In this document: piece by piece, positions 16,181-25,270 of the stretch
Layout of the letters: each line of letters begins with the position of its first letter
How positions within the stretch are numbered: position 1 is the stretch's first letter
Assembly (NCBI GenBank): GCA_038040485.1
Contig: JBBPIE010000030.1
Coordinates: 1 to 64,000, forward strand
Direction of reading: 5' to 3'
Length of the DNA stretch: 64,000 bases
Origin: Onstottus_B arcticum
GTDB taxonomy: Bacteria; Acidobacteriota; Blastocatellia; UBA7656
Position numbers and translations under genes: made by a program
The notes under the pieces: model-generated
Databases searched by the model: none
Seen by the model: the letters and a program-made list of their open reading frames with translations, nothing else
What the model was told of the DNA's origin: nothing

Positions 16181-19100
16181 TTACTTGATCCGCATAGCCG
16201 GATCGCCAAGCAGTACCCAGGTTCGCCGAACGTCGGACTCTTGTGCCGCCGCCTTCGAGCGCATCACCGCTTCGCCCAGAGTTAGTTTCTGACCAAACAG
16301 CAACCGGTAAAACTCGCGATTCGCTGCTTGCTGACTTGCCGGCTGAGTCATACCCGACGAAGTCCAAACCGCTACCGCGCCGCCGTGCGGCGCCTTCAAC
16401 AGCGATTCGCCCAGACTGTCCAATGCTACGTCGTGAAAGTAGCCGTTCAGACAAGTCATCATCACGAACAACGGCAGCCGGCCTCCGTTCGTCAGAGCCA
16501 GCGCGTCATCATTTGTCAGGAGGTTGCCCTTCCATTGATTCACGCTGCCGTGCCCAATGTAGTTGACGAGCTTCTGGCCTCGGTTGATCGCGTCGATGAG
16601 TTGCGCCTTAGCAGTATCGGGGTCCACGCGGCCCCTGTTGATCTGGCTCGCCTTCAGACCGGAAGGCATCAGCCCTCGAACCTGAGAGCTTGCTGCCTCG
16701 AAATCGAAGTCGTCGTTGTTGTCCGCGACGAACAGCGCTTCGCTTGAAGCGATCGAGCTTTCATAGGAGACGATCTTCGAGACCATCGTCGCCGCTTCGT
16801 CCGCCGTGCGGAAAGGCAAACGTCCGATTGCCAACTCGGACAGCCCGTCTTCGTTAAAGTCGCCAAGAAAATCGTCCGACGCCGTCTCCATCAACTCCGT
16901 GTCGATCAGTTTCGTCGGAATCAGATCGCTGTCTCCAACTCCAAGATAGTTCTTCGGATCGAGACTGGCGTGTCCGGCTAACAAGACAAAGCCCGGCTTC
17001 TTCTTCCAGGTGGTTGAGGCAAACGACAGGAAGTCCTTTACCGCTTGGGGCGTACGTTCGCCGTCGCTGAACTCGTCGAAGATGTCTTCAATGTCGACCA
17101 TGGCTACGCTGCGCCCCTGGCTTTCCCGGAGCGCCCTCAACGGCTCGAGAGTCGGGAAGAACTCGCGGCGAGCGATGATCACCATGTTCGCTTTGTTCTT
17201 CTTGTTCTTCAGGTTGGACGGTTGATTCGCCGTTATGGAAACCGGACGCTTGATGCGACCATCGGTTAGCGCGAGCAACGTTCTCGCTCCCTGTCCCGGC
17301 GCCTCTACCGCGACCGCGTACTTGTCTCCCGACGATCCAACGGTCCCGGCCAGCTCGACTACTGAAGCGGGATCGGTGATGTCAAAGACGCGGATGGCCG
17401 CGCTGCTAAAGCCGTCAATCGTCTGCGGACCAGTCGCGGTAACTCTAAGCACGTCCTGATCGCTGACGAATTTGCGCTGATAGGTGATGCGGATGTAGTC
17501 CACCAGGCTGATATCGCGATTGCTCGCCTCTCCAACCAAAGTGAACACGTTGTTGCCGTCCTTCAATAAGCCCGGCCCCGCCGCGAACTTCTGGACCTTG
17601 TGCGCCAGACCGTCAAAGGTGATACGGCCCAGGTCTGAGCCGTTGAGCAAAACTCTGACTTGATGATCAATCAAGCCCTCGATATCGATCGCGCCTTGAA
17701 GCGCTATCTCGACCTGAGCAGCGCCGCCGGATGCCACGTCGAGATTCGACACGGCTACCGTTTGATCCACTGAGTTGGAAGTGACTACCTGGCCAAAGAA
17801 GTTTTCGATGTCGCCGTTCTTGAGACCGGAGAAGTAAACCGTCCGGTCCCGGCGCTCGACGGTGTATGGAAAACTAGTTGCGCCGCCACCGCTGCTTTGA
17901 CCGCTTCCAACTCCGACTCTCTTGCCCGGGCGGTCGCCGTTTACAAGCCAGTAGACGTGTGCGTCCGTAGAGACGACGTCTTGTCCGGTGGCAAAGAACT
18001 CGATCGCGTCGCCGCTGACGAGGATCGGCTGCTCGACTCCGCGGAGGTATAACTGGAGATGGCTCGAGATGGCTTTAGGATCAAGACCTGCCGCCGCCAG
18101 TTCTTGCTGTGTCACTCGATACCAGCCTTCTTCCTTGATCGTCATCTTCGCGGCCGGCATCGACGCGAGCTTGAGAGTAGAAGCGGATGAAGACACAGCG
18201 GACTGCGCCGAGAATTCCGCGCTGCGCAAGTCCACACGGCCGGGCTGATAATTGAGCGGCACTTGACGCGTTGTCGGCTCGCCGCGTCCAAGCTGGCTGA
18301 GCAACGCCGCCTGGCTCTCTCTTTGAGGTCGTCCACCTGCGCGATGCACATCGAAGGGGCCGTGCATTGTGCGGAGTCCGTTGATGTCCATCTCTTCGAG
18401 GAAGTAGCGGGCGTCCTGATCGCCGGGCGACTTGTCCCACCAGCCGTACGACTGGCCGGCCTCAAGTCTTGTCGCAGCGCCGGTCATCAAAGCAGAACCG
18501 GCAACAATGTCCCGATTGACAAGCGTGCGTTTGCCCGCGACTTCGCGATAGATGTTGAAGCCGAGATTCTCAGCTTCGAATCCGGTCTTCCAGTTCAGAT
18601 AGACTCCGTCGTCGTACCCTGAGGCTTTGAAGCCCGAGAGGGCCACGGCTGAAGGTGCTGTTGTTAAAGTGAGCGTCCCGTTAACCTGGGCCGCGGGATC
18701 GACTAGCTCGAAAGTGTTTCCATCGAGAAACTTAAAACCAGTTAGGCCGACCGCCCAAGTCAATGGCGTCGAAGATCCTGGAGTACCGCCCGCCGTCTTG
18801 GTGAGGTTAAGTCTAATCAACGTTCCACCGCCTGCCAGTGGCGTGACCCCTCCGTCTTGGGAAAGGACAAAGAACCGAAACGTTCTCGTTGGTCCGGGGC
18901 CTGGCTGGATATTGCCTTGCACCGTCCAACCGGTGGTTGTAATTCCGGCCGCGGACGCGCTGACAACCGTCGCGATCGTTTCGTTGAACGTAAAATCACC
19001 CTGAGCCCCGATATAGTTATTTCCTGTCGTATCCGTCACTGAAATCAGCAGGGAGAAACTGGTCACGTTTGTTCCAACCGAAGTCGTAGGCAGCGAAACC

Positions 19101-19810
19101 GTGGACGCCACCCCGCCTGCGGGTTGGTTTGTAGATGTTGATTGCACTTTGGAAGTACTTCCGTTTGGCGTAGGACCGCTTATGATACCGCCATTCACAT
19201 CACCCAACACGACAGCCTGAAAGTTCTGAGTGACGTTACCCAATACGTTTACCGCATTGGAAGTCGGGATGAATCGCGCCTGGCCCGTATTGAAGATGCC
19301 GGTGGCAAAGGACAGAAAGAACCGGCTGATTGCGTTTACATCGGTCAGATTCACACTCAAATCCTCATTTGTGTCTGCAGCCTTGGTCTGACAAGCCGTG
19401 GGTGGCGTACCGACGTTCAGGAAGATCTGTTGCGCCCGGTTGATATCGCCCACGTTGATGCCGGCGCCTCCCGGCGCCAGGTTAGGCTTTGAGGGCGTAA
19501 TGTTCCAGAGACCGCTCTCAGCCACATCCTGGGTATAGAATCCACTGGCGTTCGTTACTGGTGAGAAATTTGTTGATGGGCCAACCAGTGCCACAGTCAC
19601 GTTTTGAAGTCCGGGAGGCACCGTATTTGCGCAATTCGTGATCGTGCCGGAGATCGTAGCGGTAAACTGCGGCTGTTGCGGCTGTTGGCCCGCGCCTTCG
19701 ACCGCGTGTCCAGCAAGAGAAGGACTTGCCGCAAACAATAGTGTTATGCCAACAAAAAGTAGTCCGGCGCGAAAAGCGCGCATTGTCTTTGTTCTTAGAT
19801 TGTAATCCAT
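16181..19810 (-). CDS. Large secreted C25-family (gingipain-like) cysteine peptidase with dockerin- and cohesin-like modules
   Basis: A 1,209-residue exported protein. Residues 1-34 form the signal peptide. Residues 50-100 resemble a carboxypeptidase-regulatory repeat. Residues 115-205 contain two calcium-loop helices of dockerin type (VGDINRAQQIFL and DTNEDLSVNLTDVNAISRFF). Residues 235-375 resemble a cohesin-like beta domain. A fibronectin-like region follows (VYLNWKTGFEAENLGFNIYR). The C25 peptidase domain occupies about residues 860-1209, with catalytic His1087 (IGHGS) and Cys1120 (MMTCLNGYF). AGGAGG precedes the ATG at 19810. In Bacteroidetes, C25 enzymes are secreted and self-processed. 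No sorting domain is seen at the C-terminus here. Confidence 0.85.
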   Translation of the reverse strand: MDYNLRTKTMRAFRAGLLFVGITLLFAASPSLAGHAVEGAGQQPQQPQFTATISGTITNCANTVPPGLQNVTVALVGPSTNFSPVTNASGFYTQDVAESGLWNITPSKPNLAPGGAGINVGDINRAQQIFLNVGTPPTACQTKAADTNEDLSVNLTDVNAISRFFLSFATGIFNTGQARFIPTSNAVNVLGNVTQNFQAVVLGDVNGGIISGPTPNGSTSKVQSTSTNQPAGGVASTVSLPTTSVGTNVTSFSLLISVTDTTGNNYIGAQGDFTFNETIATVVSASAAGITTTGWTVQGNIQPGPGPTRTFRFFVLSQDGGVTPLAGGGTLIRLNLTKTAGGTPGSSTPLTWAVGLTGFKFLDGNTFELVDPAAQVNGTLTLTTAPSAVALSGFKASGYDDGVYLNWKTGFEAENLGFNIYREVAGKRTLVNRDIVAGSALMTGAATRLEAGQSYGWWDKSPGDQDARYFLEEMDINGLRTMHGPFDVHRAGGRPQRESQAALLSQLGRGEPTTRQVPLNYQPGRVDLRSAEFSAQSAVSSSASTLKLASMPAAKMTIKEEGWYRVTQQELAAAGLDPKAISSHLQLYLRGVEQPILVSGDAIEFFATGQDVVSTDAHVYWLVNGDRPGKRVGVGSGQSSGGGATSFPYTVERRDRTVYFSGLKNGDIENFFGQVVTSNSVDQTVAVSNLDVASGGAAQVEIALQGAIDIEGLIDHQVRVLLNGSDLGRITFDGLAHKVQKFAAGPGLLKDGNNVFTLVGEASNRDISLVDYIRITYQRKFVSDQDVLRVTATGPQTIDGFSSAAIRVFDITDPASVVELAGTVGSSGDKYAVAVEAPGQGARTLLALTDGRIKRPVSITANQPSNLKNKKNKANMVIIARREFFPTLEPLRALRESQGRSVAMVDIEDIFDEFSDGERTPQAVKDFLSFASTTWKKKPGFVLLAGHASLDPKNYLGVGDSDLIPTKLIDTELMETASDDFLGDFNEDGLSELAIGRLPFRTADEAATMVSKIVSYESSIASSEALFVADNNDDFDFEAASSQVRGLMPSGLKASQINRGRVDPDTAKAQLIDAINRGQKLVNYIGHGSVNQWKGNLLTNDDALALTNGGRLPLFVMMTCLNGYFHDVALDSLGESLLKAPHGGAVAVWTSSGMTQPASQQAANREFYRLLFGQKLTLGEAVMRSKAAAQESDVRRTWVLLGDPAMRIK

Positions 19811-20050
19811 GGTGCCTCCTCGGAAAGTTAGCGCTATTTCAACAGCCGCGCCGCAAGCTGGTTACTCCAAACCGGGTCGTCTTCGCGTCTCGTATGAACG
19901 GATTGGCCGCGATTGACTTGCCTCTCATTAATAGGTGAAGTTTGAAACCCAGCGCGCCCGCCGGGCCTTATTCCACGCCTGTCTTCAGCGCGTCCTATTT
20001 TCCACCTAGATCATCGATTCTGCAAGCATATTGTGCACAGGGGTCAGTTT

Positions 20051-20155
20051 GAGTTCAGAGTTCAGAGTTCAGGGTTTAGGGTTCAAGCTTCGGCTTGTCT
20101 TTCCGCCGGTGAACGTGAGAAGCAAGCTGACGCTTGAACTCTGAACCCTGAACTC
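20051..20155. repeat. Word-type palindromic repeat (GAGTTCAGAGTTCAGG words)
   Basis: The left arm 20051-20097 is a run of GAGTTCA/GGGTTTA words ending CAAGCTTCGGCTTG. The right arm 20123-20155 is an inverted version with fewer words. It is the main content of the 426-nt gap between the divergent C25 peptidase and recG genes. No promoter is obvious in the remaining sequence. Confidence 0.8.
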
Positions 20156-20236
20156 CTAGCCTACCCACCGCCCGGCTTACCGGCTTCTTGACCGGTACTC
20201 GCACCGCCCCTAGAATCTCATCGCGCCGAACAGCAA

Positions 20237-22405
20237 GTGTCCTCTCTCGGCGAGGCCATCACTTTGATCAAGCTTTCAACCCCAATCTACGAGCTTCATC
20301 TGCACGAAATCCCCCGCGTGGCGGTTAAGACCGCGCAAAAGCTTTCGCAGGGCGTTGCCGGCTCGATGGGTGCCGCCGGCGCGCTCCAGGTCACGGTTGA
20401 AGACCTGCTTCACTATCTGCCGATGCGTTACGAGGACCGCTCCAAGCTCGCCCATATCAGCGGCCTCAAACACGGCGACTACGCCACCATCGAAGCGGAG
20501 GTGCGAGTAGCCGGCACTTATCCAGTCAAGGGCGGTAAGCTGCGCATATTCGAGTTCTCGGCGACCGACGGCACCGCCCAGATTCGGGCCTTCTGGTGGA
20601 ATCAGGCTTATCTTCAGAACTCGTTTCCGCCCGGGCGGCGCGTGTTGCTCTACGGGCTGTGGAAGCGCGGGCGCCGCGGCTACTTCGAAGCCGAGAACCC
20701 CGACTACGAGTTCGTCTCCGACGACGATGACGCTGACCCGATACACACCGGGCGGCGCGTTCCCGTGTATCGCAAGCTCGGCGACGTGCGCACCAAGCAG
20801 CTTCGGTCGATCGTGCATCATGTGCTTGCGCGGCTCGATCTGTCGGAACTCGCAGAGGTGCTGCCTGCTGAAGTGCTTGCCCGCACCGGGCTCATTTCGA
20901 GAGCGGACGCGATACAGCAAATTCACTTTCCGGGGGACGATGCTCCGCTTGCCGAGTACAACAGCTTTCAGTCGCCGGCCCATCGCCGGTTGATCTTCGA
21001 AGAGTTCTTCTGGCTGGCGCTTGCGATGGGCGTTCGGCGTCAGGGCCGCGAGCGCTCGCCCAAAGGAACCGTGATTGAAGTCAACCAGCGCGTCCGCGAC
21101 GCAGTAAGAAAGGTGCTGCCCTTCAAGCCGACCGGCGCGCAGAAACGTGTGCTTGCGGAGATCGTCCGCGATATGACTGGCGCGAGTCCGATGAACCGTT
21201 TGCTTCAAGGTGACGTCGGCTCTGGGAAAACAATAGTCGCCGTGCAAGCCGCGATCGTCGCGATCGAAAGCGGCTACCAGACCGCGATCATGGTGCCGAC
21301 CGAAATACTCGCCGAGCAGCACTCGCGAAACGTCAAGCAAATGCTCGCCGCGTCTTCCTACCGGGTTGAATTGCTTACCGGGTCGCTCACTCCGGCGCGC
21401 AAGCGCGAGATTCACGCGGCGATCGAAGCTGGAGAAGTCGATCTGCTGATAGGCACTCACGCGTTGATTCAGGAAGGCGTCAGCTTTCACAAGCTCGGCT
21501 TCGTGGTGATCGACGAGCAGCACCGATTCGGCGTGCTTCAACGCGGCGAGTTGATCGGCCGCGGCTACAACCCGGATGTGCTGGTGATGACGGCGACGCC
21601 GATCCCGCGCTCGCTTGCGATGAGCGTCTACGGCGATCTCGATCTCTCGATCATCGACGAGATGCCGCCCGGACGGAAACCGGTGATCACTCGCGTGCGC
21701 GGCGAAGAAGATCGCCGCAAGATTTATCAGTTCCTCAGCAAGAACATCCGCGAGGGAGGGCAGGTCTACATCGTCTACCCGCTGGTTGAAGAATCCGAGA
21801 AGCTTGATCTGCTCAACGCGACTCAGATGGCCGAGCATCTTCAGACATCGGTCTTTCCAAACTTCCGCATCGGTTTAATTCACGGCCGAATGAAGCCTGA
21901 AGAAAAAGACGAAGTGATGACCGAGTTTCGCGGCGGCTCGCTTCACATACTCGTTTCTACCACGGTGATAGAAGTCGGCGTGGACGTGCCAAACGCCAAC
22001 GTGATGCTGATAGAGCACGCGGAGCGGTTCGGGCTCTCGCAACTGCATCAGCTTCGCGGGCGAGTCGGGCGAGGAGACCAGCAGGCTTATTGCATCCTGC
22101 TTGCAGGTGACAAGCGGTCTGCCGAAGCACGCGAGCGGTTGAAGATCATGGAAGCGACCAACGACGGCTTCAAAGTAGCCGAGAAAGACCTGGAGCTGCG
22201 CGGCCCCGGCGAAGTGATGGGCACGCGGCAGTCGGGAGTGCCGGCGTTTCGCGTTGGTAATCTGTTTCGCGACTACGCGCTGCTTGAGCTTGCGAAGAAG
22301 GAAGCAGACCGCCTGCTGACCGAACGCGGCAACTCGAGTGAGACGGCTCGCGCGATTGAAGTCGTGAAACGCCAGCCGAAGTTTGGTCTTGCAAACGTGG
22401 GATGA
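20237..22405 (+). CDS. recG: ATP-dependent DNA helicase RecG
   Basis: A 722-residue branch-migrating helicase that remodels stalled replication forks and Holliday junctions. The N-terminal wedge/OB domain (LLHYLPMRYEDRS ... GDYATIEAEVRVAGTYPVKGG) precedes the motor. Motor motifs are GDVGSGKT (Gly325 onward), VVIDEQHRFGV, MTATPIPRSLA, VSTTVIEVGVDVPNA and QLRGRVGRGDQ. LKIMEATNDGFKVAEKDLELRGPGEVMGTRQSG is the RecG-specific TRG hairpin region. The GTG at 20237 gives the earliest protein-like start; a start a few codons later is possible. It stands alone. Confidence 0.95.
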   Translation: MSSLGEAITLIKLSTPIYELHLHEIPRVAVKTAQKLSQGVAGSMGAAGALQVTVEDLLHYLPMRYEDRSKLAHISGLKHGDYATIEAEVRVAGTYPVKGGKLRIFEFSATDGTAQIRAFWWNQAYLQNSFPPGRRVLLYGLWKRGRRGYFEAENPDYEFVSDDDDADPIHTGRRVPVYRKLGDVRTKQLRSIVHHVLARLDLSELAEVLPAEVLARTGLISRADAIQQIHFPGDDAPLAEYNSFQSPAHRRLIFEEFFWLALAMGVRRQGRERSPKGTVIEVNQRVRDAVRKVLPFKPTGAQKRVLAEIVRDMTGASPMNRLLQGDVGSGKTIVAVQAAIVAIESGYQTAIMVPTEILAEQHSRNVKQMLAASSYRVELLTGSLTPARKREIHAAIEAGEVDLLIGTHALIQEGVSFHKLGFVVIDEQHRFGVLQRGELIGRGYNPDVLVMTATPIPRSLAMSVYGDLDLSIIDEMPPGRKPVITRVRGEEDRRKIYQFLSKNIREGGQVYIVYPLVEESEKLDLLNATQMAEHLQTSVFPNFRIGLIHGRMKPEEKDEVMTEFRGGSLHILVSTTVIEVGVDVPNANVMLIEHAERFGLSQLHQLRGRVGRGDQQAYCILLAGDKRSAEARERLKIMEATNDGFKVAEKDLELRGPGEVMGTRQSGVPAFRVGNLFRDYALLELAKKEADRLLTERGNSSETARAIEVVKRQPKFGLANVG

Positions 22406-22422
22406 TCCGCTGGGCCTCGCGA

Positions 22423-22515
22423 TTCTCTGTGCAACCCTCTGTGCCTCTGTGGTTAGTCGGGTTTGACGGCCTTCTAACCACAGAGGCACAGAGACACAGA
22501 GGGTTGCACAGAGAA
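22423..22515. repeat. Word-type palindromic repeat (ACAGAGGC words)
   Basis: The left arm 22423-22455 (33 nt) is an inverted copy of the right arm 22475-22515 (41 nt), except that the right arm has one additional 8-nt word (ACACAGAG). The loop is 19 nt. It lies between the convergent recG and LOG-family genes. Confidence 0.85.
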
Positions 22516-22519
22516 GCTT

Positions 22520-23041
22520 TTATCCGCTCATGTTAGTGACCGACAGCATCACCGCGTCTTTCAGCGACTCAATATCCTCGCACACATTGATCGACGAGGT
22601 CCCTCGACTATCCAACATGCTTCCCGTCTTCTCCATCCAGCCATCGCAGCCCGTCACAGTCAAAATCGGTTTTCCGTGAATCCACGCAAAGCACACTTCA
22701 GACAGCGTGCCCGCCGAACTGCCGAGCGCTATCACAAAGTCGCCGCTTAGCACGTTCACCACGTTGCGCGCGTGACCGAGACCCGTCGGAATCACAACGC
22801 TACACCACTGATTCGCATCGCTCATTTCAGAAGAGGGAAGAATCCCAACCGTCGTGCCGCCCGCCTGCGCAGCGCCGCGACAAGCTGCTTCCATCACACC
22901 GCCACGTCCGCCAGAGATGACGGTTATGCCGAGCCGCGCGAGCATCGCGCCGATCTGCTCAGCCACGCCGCACAACTCAGGCGGCGCGTCGGAGTCTCCG
23001 ATGACCGTAGCTTGTGGGCGCCGGACTTGCGATGTGGACAT
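22520..23041 (-). CDS. LOG-family/TIGR00725 Rossmann-fold nucleotide-binding protein
   Basis: A 173-residue protein. The sequence VISGGRGGVMEAACRGAAQAGGTTVGILP, followed by GHARNVVNVLSGDFVIALGSSAGTLSEVCFAW, matches the TIGR00725 branch of the lysine-decarboxylase-like (LOG) superfamily. The PGGxGTxxE motif of true LOG phosphoribohydrolases is altered to SSAGTLSE, so cytokinin-activating activity is doubtful. The gene starts 30 nt after the EutBC stop codon on the same strand and is probably in its operon, but no link to ethanolamine use is known. Confidence 0.8.
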   Translation of the reverse strand: MSTSQVRRPQATVIGDSDAPPELCGVAEQIGAMLARLGITVISGGRGGVMEAACRGAAQAGGTTVGILPSSEMSDANQWCSVVIPTGLGHARNVVNVLSGDFVIALGSSAGTLSEVCFAWIHGKPILTVTGCDGWMEKTGSMLDSRGTSSINVCEDIESLKDAVMLSVTNMSG

Positions 23042-23071
23042 TGGTTCTTACCCTTGCGATAGCGAGGCGTC

Positions 23072-25174
23072 TTAGGTCAGCTCAATTCCCGATCGTTGCT
23101 CGTCGAGCATTCTCCTAACAGCCCGCGCCACTTGTCTCGCTGCGATTGAAGGCTGCTTCCCGCGGCGGTGTATTCCGCAAATCGCGGTCGTGTGCGAGTG
23201 ATCCATCTCCGGGGTCCAGCGCCAGCCTCCGTCCTTGTCACGCCCGTAGGTCAGATAAGCCGATAACAGGTTCAACCCGGTGCCCGGCCGTTCGCCGATC
23301 AGATGGACGATCACTTGCACCTCCAGCAGCGCGCCGACGTGATAGCCGGCCCGCACGCGGCCGTTTCGAACCACGACCTCGGTATCTGAGACATTACATC
23401 CGGCAGTCGCGAGTTGTTGCTTCAGCGCCGGCAGAAGCTCGCGCAGGTTCTCGTTAGCGGCGTTCGCGTTAAGCCCGTCCGAAACCACTATCTGAACCTG
23501 AGGGTGGCGCGCGCCATAAAGCGAAGACAGACGGGCCGCGTCCTTATCGCAGATCAGCTCGCCTGATGGTGGGTGAGCCAGGTAGTCGTCGCGATCGCGC
23601 GCGCGAGTGTTGACGAGTAGGTTGTTCGGCGACGCGCGAGCTAAAACCGAGTCGTCGATTGACGCAAACAAAGCTCGACGCGCGTGATCGTAGATGGCTT
23701 GCATGCGGTCGTCGGCAAGAACGCTCGCGCCATCGTGTTCAAACCCAAGATCAAAGCCTCGCTCGCGCAGCACGGCGTACTTGCGATCGGCCTCGTCTCG
23801 CAGGGCTTCAAACGACCGGCTGTCACCGCCCGACTTCGCATAAGCAGCATAGAGCGACGCTGCTGCGTCTCCTCGCCCCGTCAACTCGCCAACGCCGTTC
23901 ATCACGCCAAGTTCGGCCAGTCGCTTCTGCATCGGCGATGCGATGCGCCTGGCTATTCGTCGTCGCAGCTCCGGGTGATCGCGGAAAGCCGTCGTCATAT
24001 AACCGAGCATTGGGTCGGCATTGCCTGCCACAGCCATCAAGTACGCGGGCGCGGCTCTCGTGACGATCTCGCGGGTCAGCTCGCGCAGCGTAGCGGGATC
24101 GATTCCCATGTGAAACGTCGCGCAAACGTCCAACCCCATCGTTAGCCCGTGGAGCTTGGCCATCACCGAATCTTCTAGACAGGCGCGTACCAACTGGCCG
24201 GCGGTGCGAAAGACTTCCGGGCCGATGAACCCAGCCACGTCGTTTACGATCATCCATTTTCGCTCGCCGTCCGCCTCGCGGCACAAGTTACCGATCGCTC
24301 GCGCGACGCCGTAAGTGCGCGACTCGAGGGTCACCATATCAACGCCCTCGGCGGCGCCGTTGGTGACTTCCGAGCCCTGCCCCGTCTCGAAGTACAACCC
24401 ATCGAATCCACGACACAGGTCGGCGAGACCCTGCACGTCGAGGCCCACCATTCCCGCGAGCGCCGCCGAAGTGCCGGCCAGACTTTGAAAGCCGACATCG
24501 ACGCGAGCTCGACCACGCGCAGTCGTTTGCTTGACGATGTCCGAAAGAACGCAGTAACGAGTCGGAAGCTGAAGCCTATCGACAACGCGCCGCAGAAGAT
24601 CTTCGAGTCGAATGATCGTTTCGACATCGTCGCTGGCGGGGTTGAGCCCGAGGATCACGTCGCCGCACCCGTAGCTAAGTCCCTCGAGGATCGACAACAG
24701 GATTTCCTCTTCGCCGTCGCCCGGACTATTTGGCTGAATGCGCGAGCCAAAATGACCGGGCGAGCCGATTGCAACGCCCGCGCCGGGAAGCGGATTGAAG
24801 AGCGAGCAAGCCGCCGTCGACAGATCGTCGTCGGTCATGATCTTCACGACAGCGGCGATCGCTTCGCTCGAGAGACCGTCACGATACTTGCCGGCCCAGC
24901 GTGGCGCGTCGCGGTTGAGCAACGCGTCTTTGACTTCCGCAACCGTAAGACTCGAAAGCTCACTGGCAAGCTTGCGATCGAGCGAGCGATCGAGCGCCTC
25001 GGTCACTCCATCGCCGATCAATTCTGTTCTCGTTAGGTCAGGCAGCCTGAGCGAGGCTAGCTGAGCACGCGCGTCTTGCGATACTCGCTCGTCGTTGGTT
25101 CCGCCAACCGGAAGGTCGCCTTCCTTGAAATGATTCGCGAGGACCAGGAGTTGTTTTAGGTCTTGCGGGTTCAT
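23072..25174 (-). CDS. eutBC: Ethanolamine ammonia-lyase, large and small subunits fused (EutB-EutC)
   Basis: A 700-residue single chain. It splits ethanolamine into acetaldehyde and ammonia using adenosylcobalamin. Residues 1 to about 460 match EutB (GLSYGCGDVILGLNPASDDV, YFETGQGSEVTNGA, ATFHMGIDPATL). Residues from about 475 match EutC (LARASPNNLLVNTRARDRDDYLAHPPSGE, VQIVVSDGLNANA, GYHVGALLEVQVIVHLIGERPG). These subunits are normally separate genes. The linker region is YAVLRERGFDLGFEHDG. A permease gene lies directly upstream in the same direction. No reactivase (EutA) or microcompartment gene is in view, so this is the simple nitrogen-source type of system. Confidence 0.9.
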   Translation of the reverse strand: MNPQDLKQLLVLANHFKEGDLPVGGTNDERVSQDARAQLASLRLPDLTRTELIGDGVTEALDRSLDRKLASELSSLTVAEVKDALLNRDAPRWAGKYRDGLSSEAIAAVVKIMTDDDLSTAACSLFNPLPGAGVAIGSPGHFGSRIQPNSPGDGEEEILLSILEGLSYGCGDVILGLNPASDDVETIIRLEDLLRRVVDRLQLPTRYCVLSDIVKQTTARGRARVDVGFQSLAGTSAALAGMVGLDVQGLADLCRGFDGLYFETGQGSEVTNGAAEGVDMVTLESRTYGVARAIGNLCREADGERKWMIVNDVAGFIGPEVFRTAGQLVRACLEDSVMAKLHGLTMGLDVCATFHMGIDPATLRELTREIVTRAAPAYLMAVAGNADPMLGYMTTAFRDHPELRRRIARRIASPMQKRLAELGVMNGVGELTGRGDAAASLYAAYAKSGGDSRSFEALRDEADRKYAVLRERGFDLGFEHDGASVLADDRMQAIYDHARRALFASIDDSVLARASPNNLLVNTRARDRDDYLAHPPSGELICDKDAARLSSLYGARHPQVQIVVSDGLNANAANENLRELLPALKQQLATAGCNVSDTEVVVRNGRVRAGYHVGALLEVQVIVHLIGERPGTGLNLLSAYLTYGRDKDGGWRWTPEMDHSHTTAICGIHRRGKQPSIAARQVARAVRRMLDEQRSGIELT

Positions 25175-25182
25175 GCGTTCTT

Positions 25183-25270
25183 AGTCCAAAGTCCAAAGTC
25201 CAAAGTCCAAAGTCCAAGGTCCAAAGTCACTCGGCACTCATGACATTGGACCTTGGACTTTGGACCTTGG
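25183..25270. repeat. Word-type palindromic repeat (TCCAAAG words) overlapping the permease 3' end
   Basis: The left arm 25183-25228 is about six TCCAAAG words, some changed to TCCAAGG. The right arm 25246-25270 is the inverted copy with about three words. The permease stop codon lies in the loop side of this repeat, so part of the right arm is translated. Confidence 0.85.

Noticed and set aside
20276..21838. Long (520-codon) minus-strand open frame
   Set aside because: Antisense of recG, which is fully conserved; the frame is a by-product of GC-rich codon use and has no protein-like motif.
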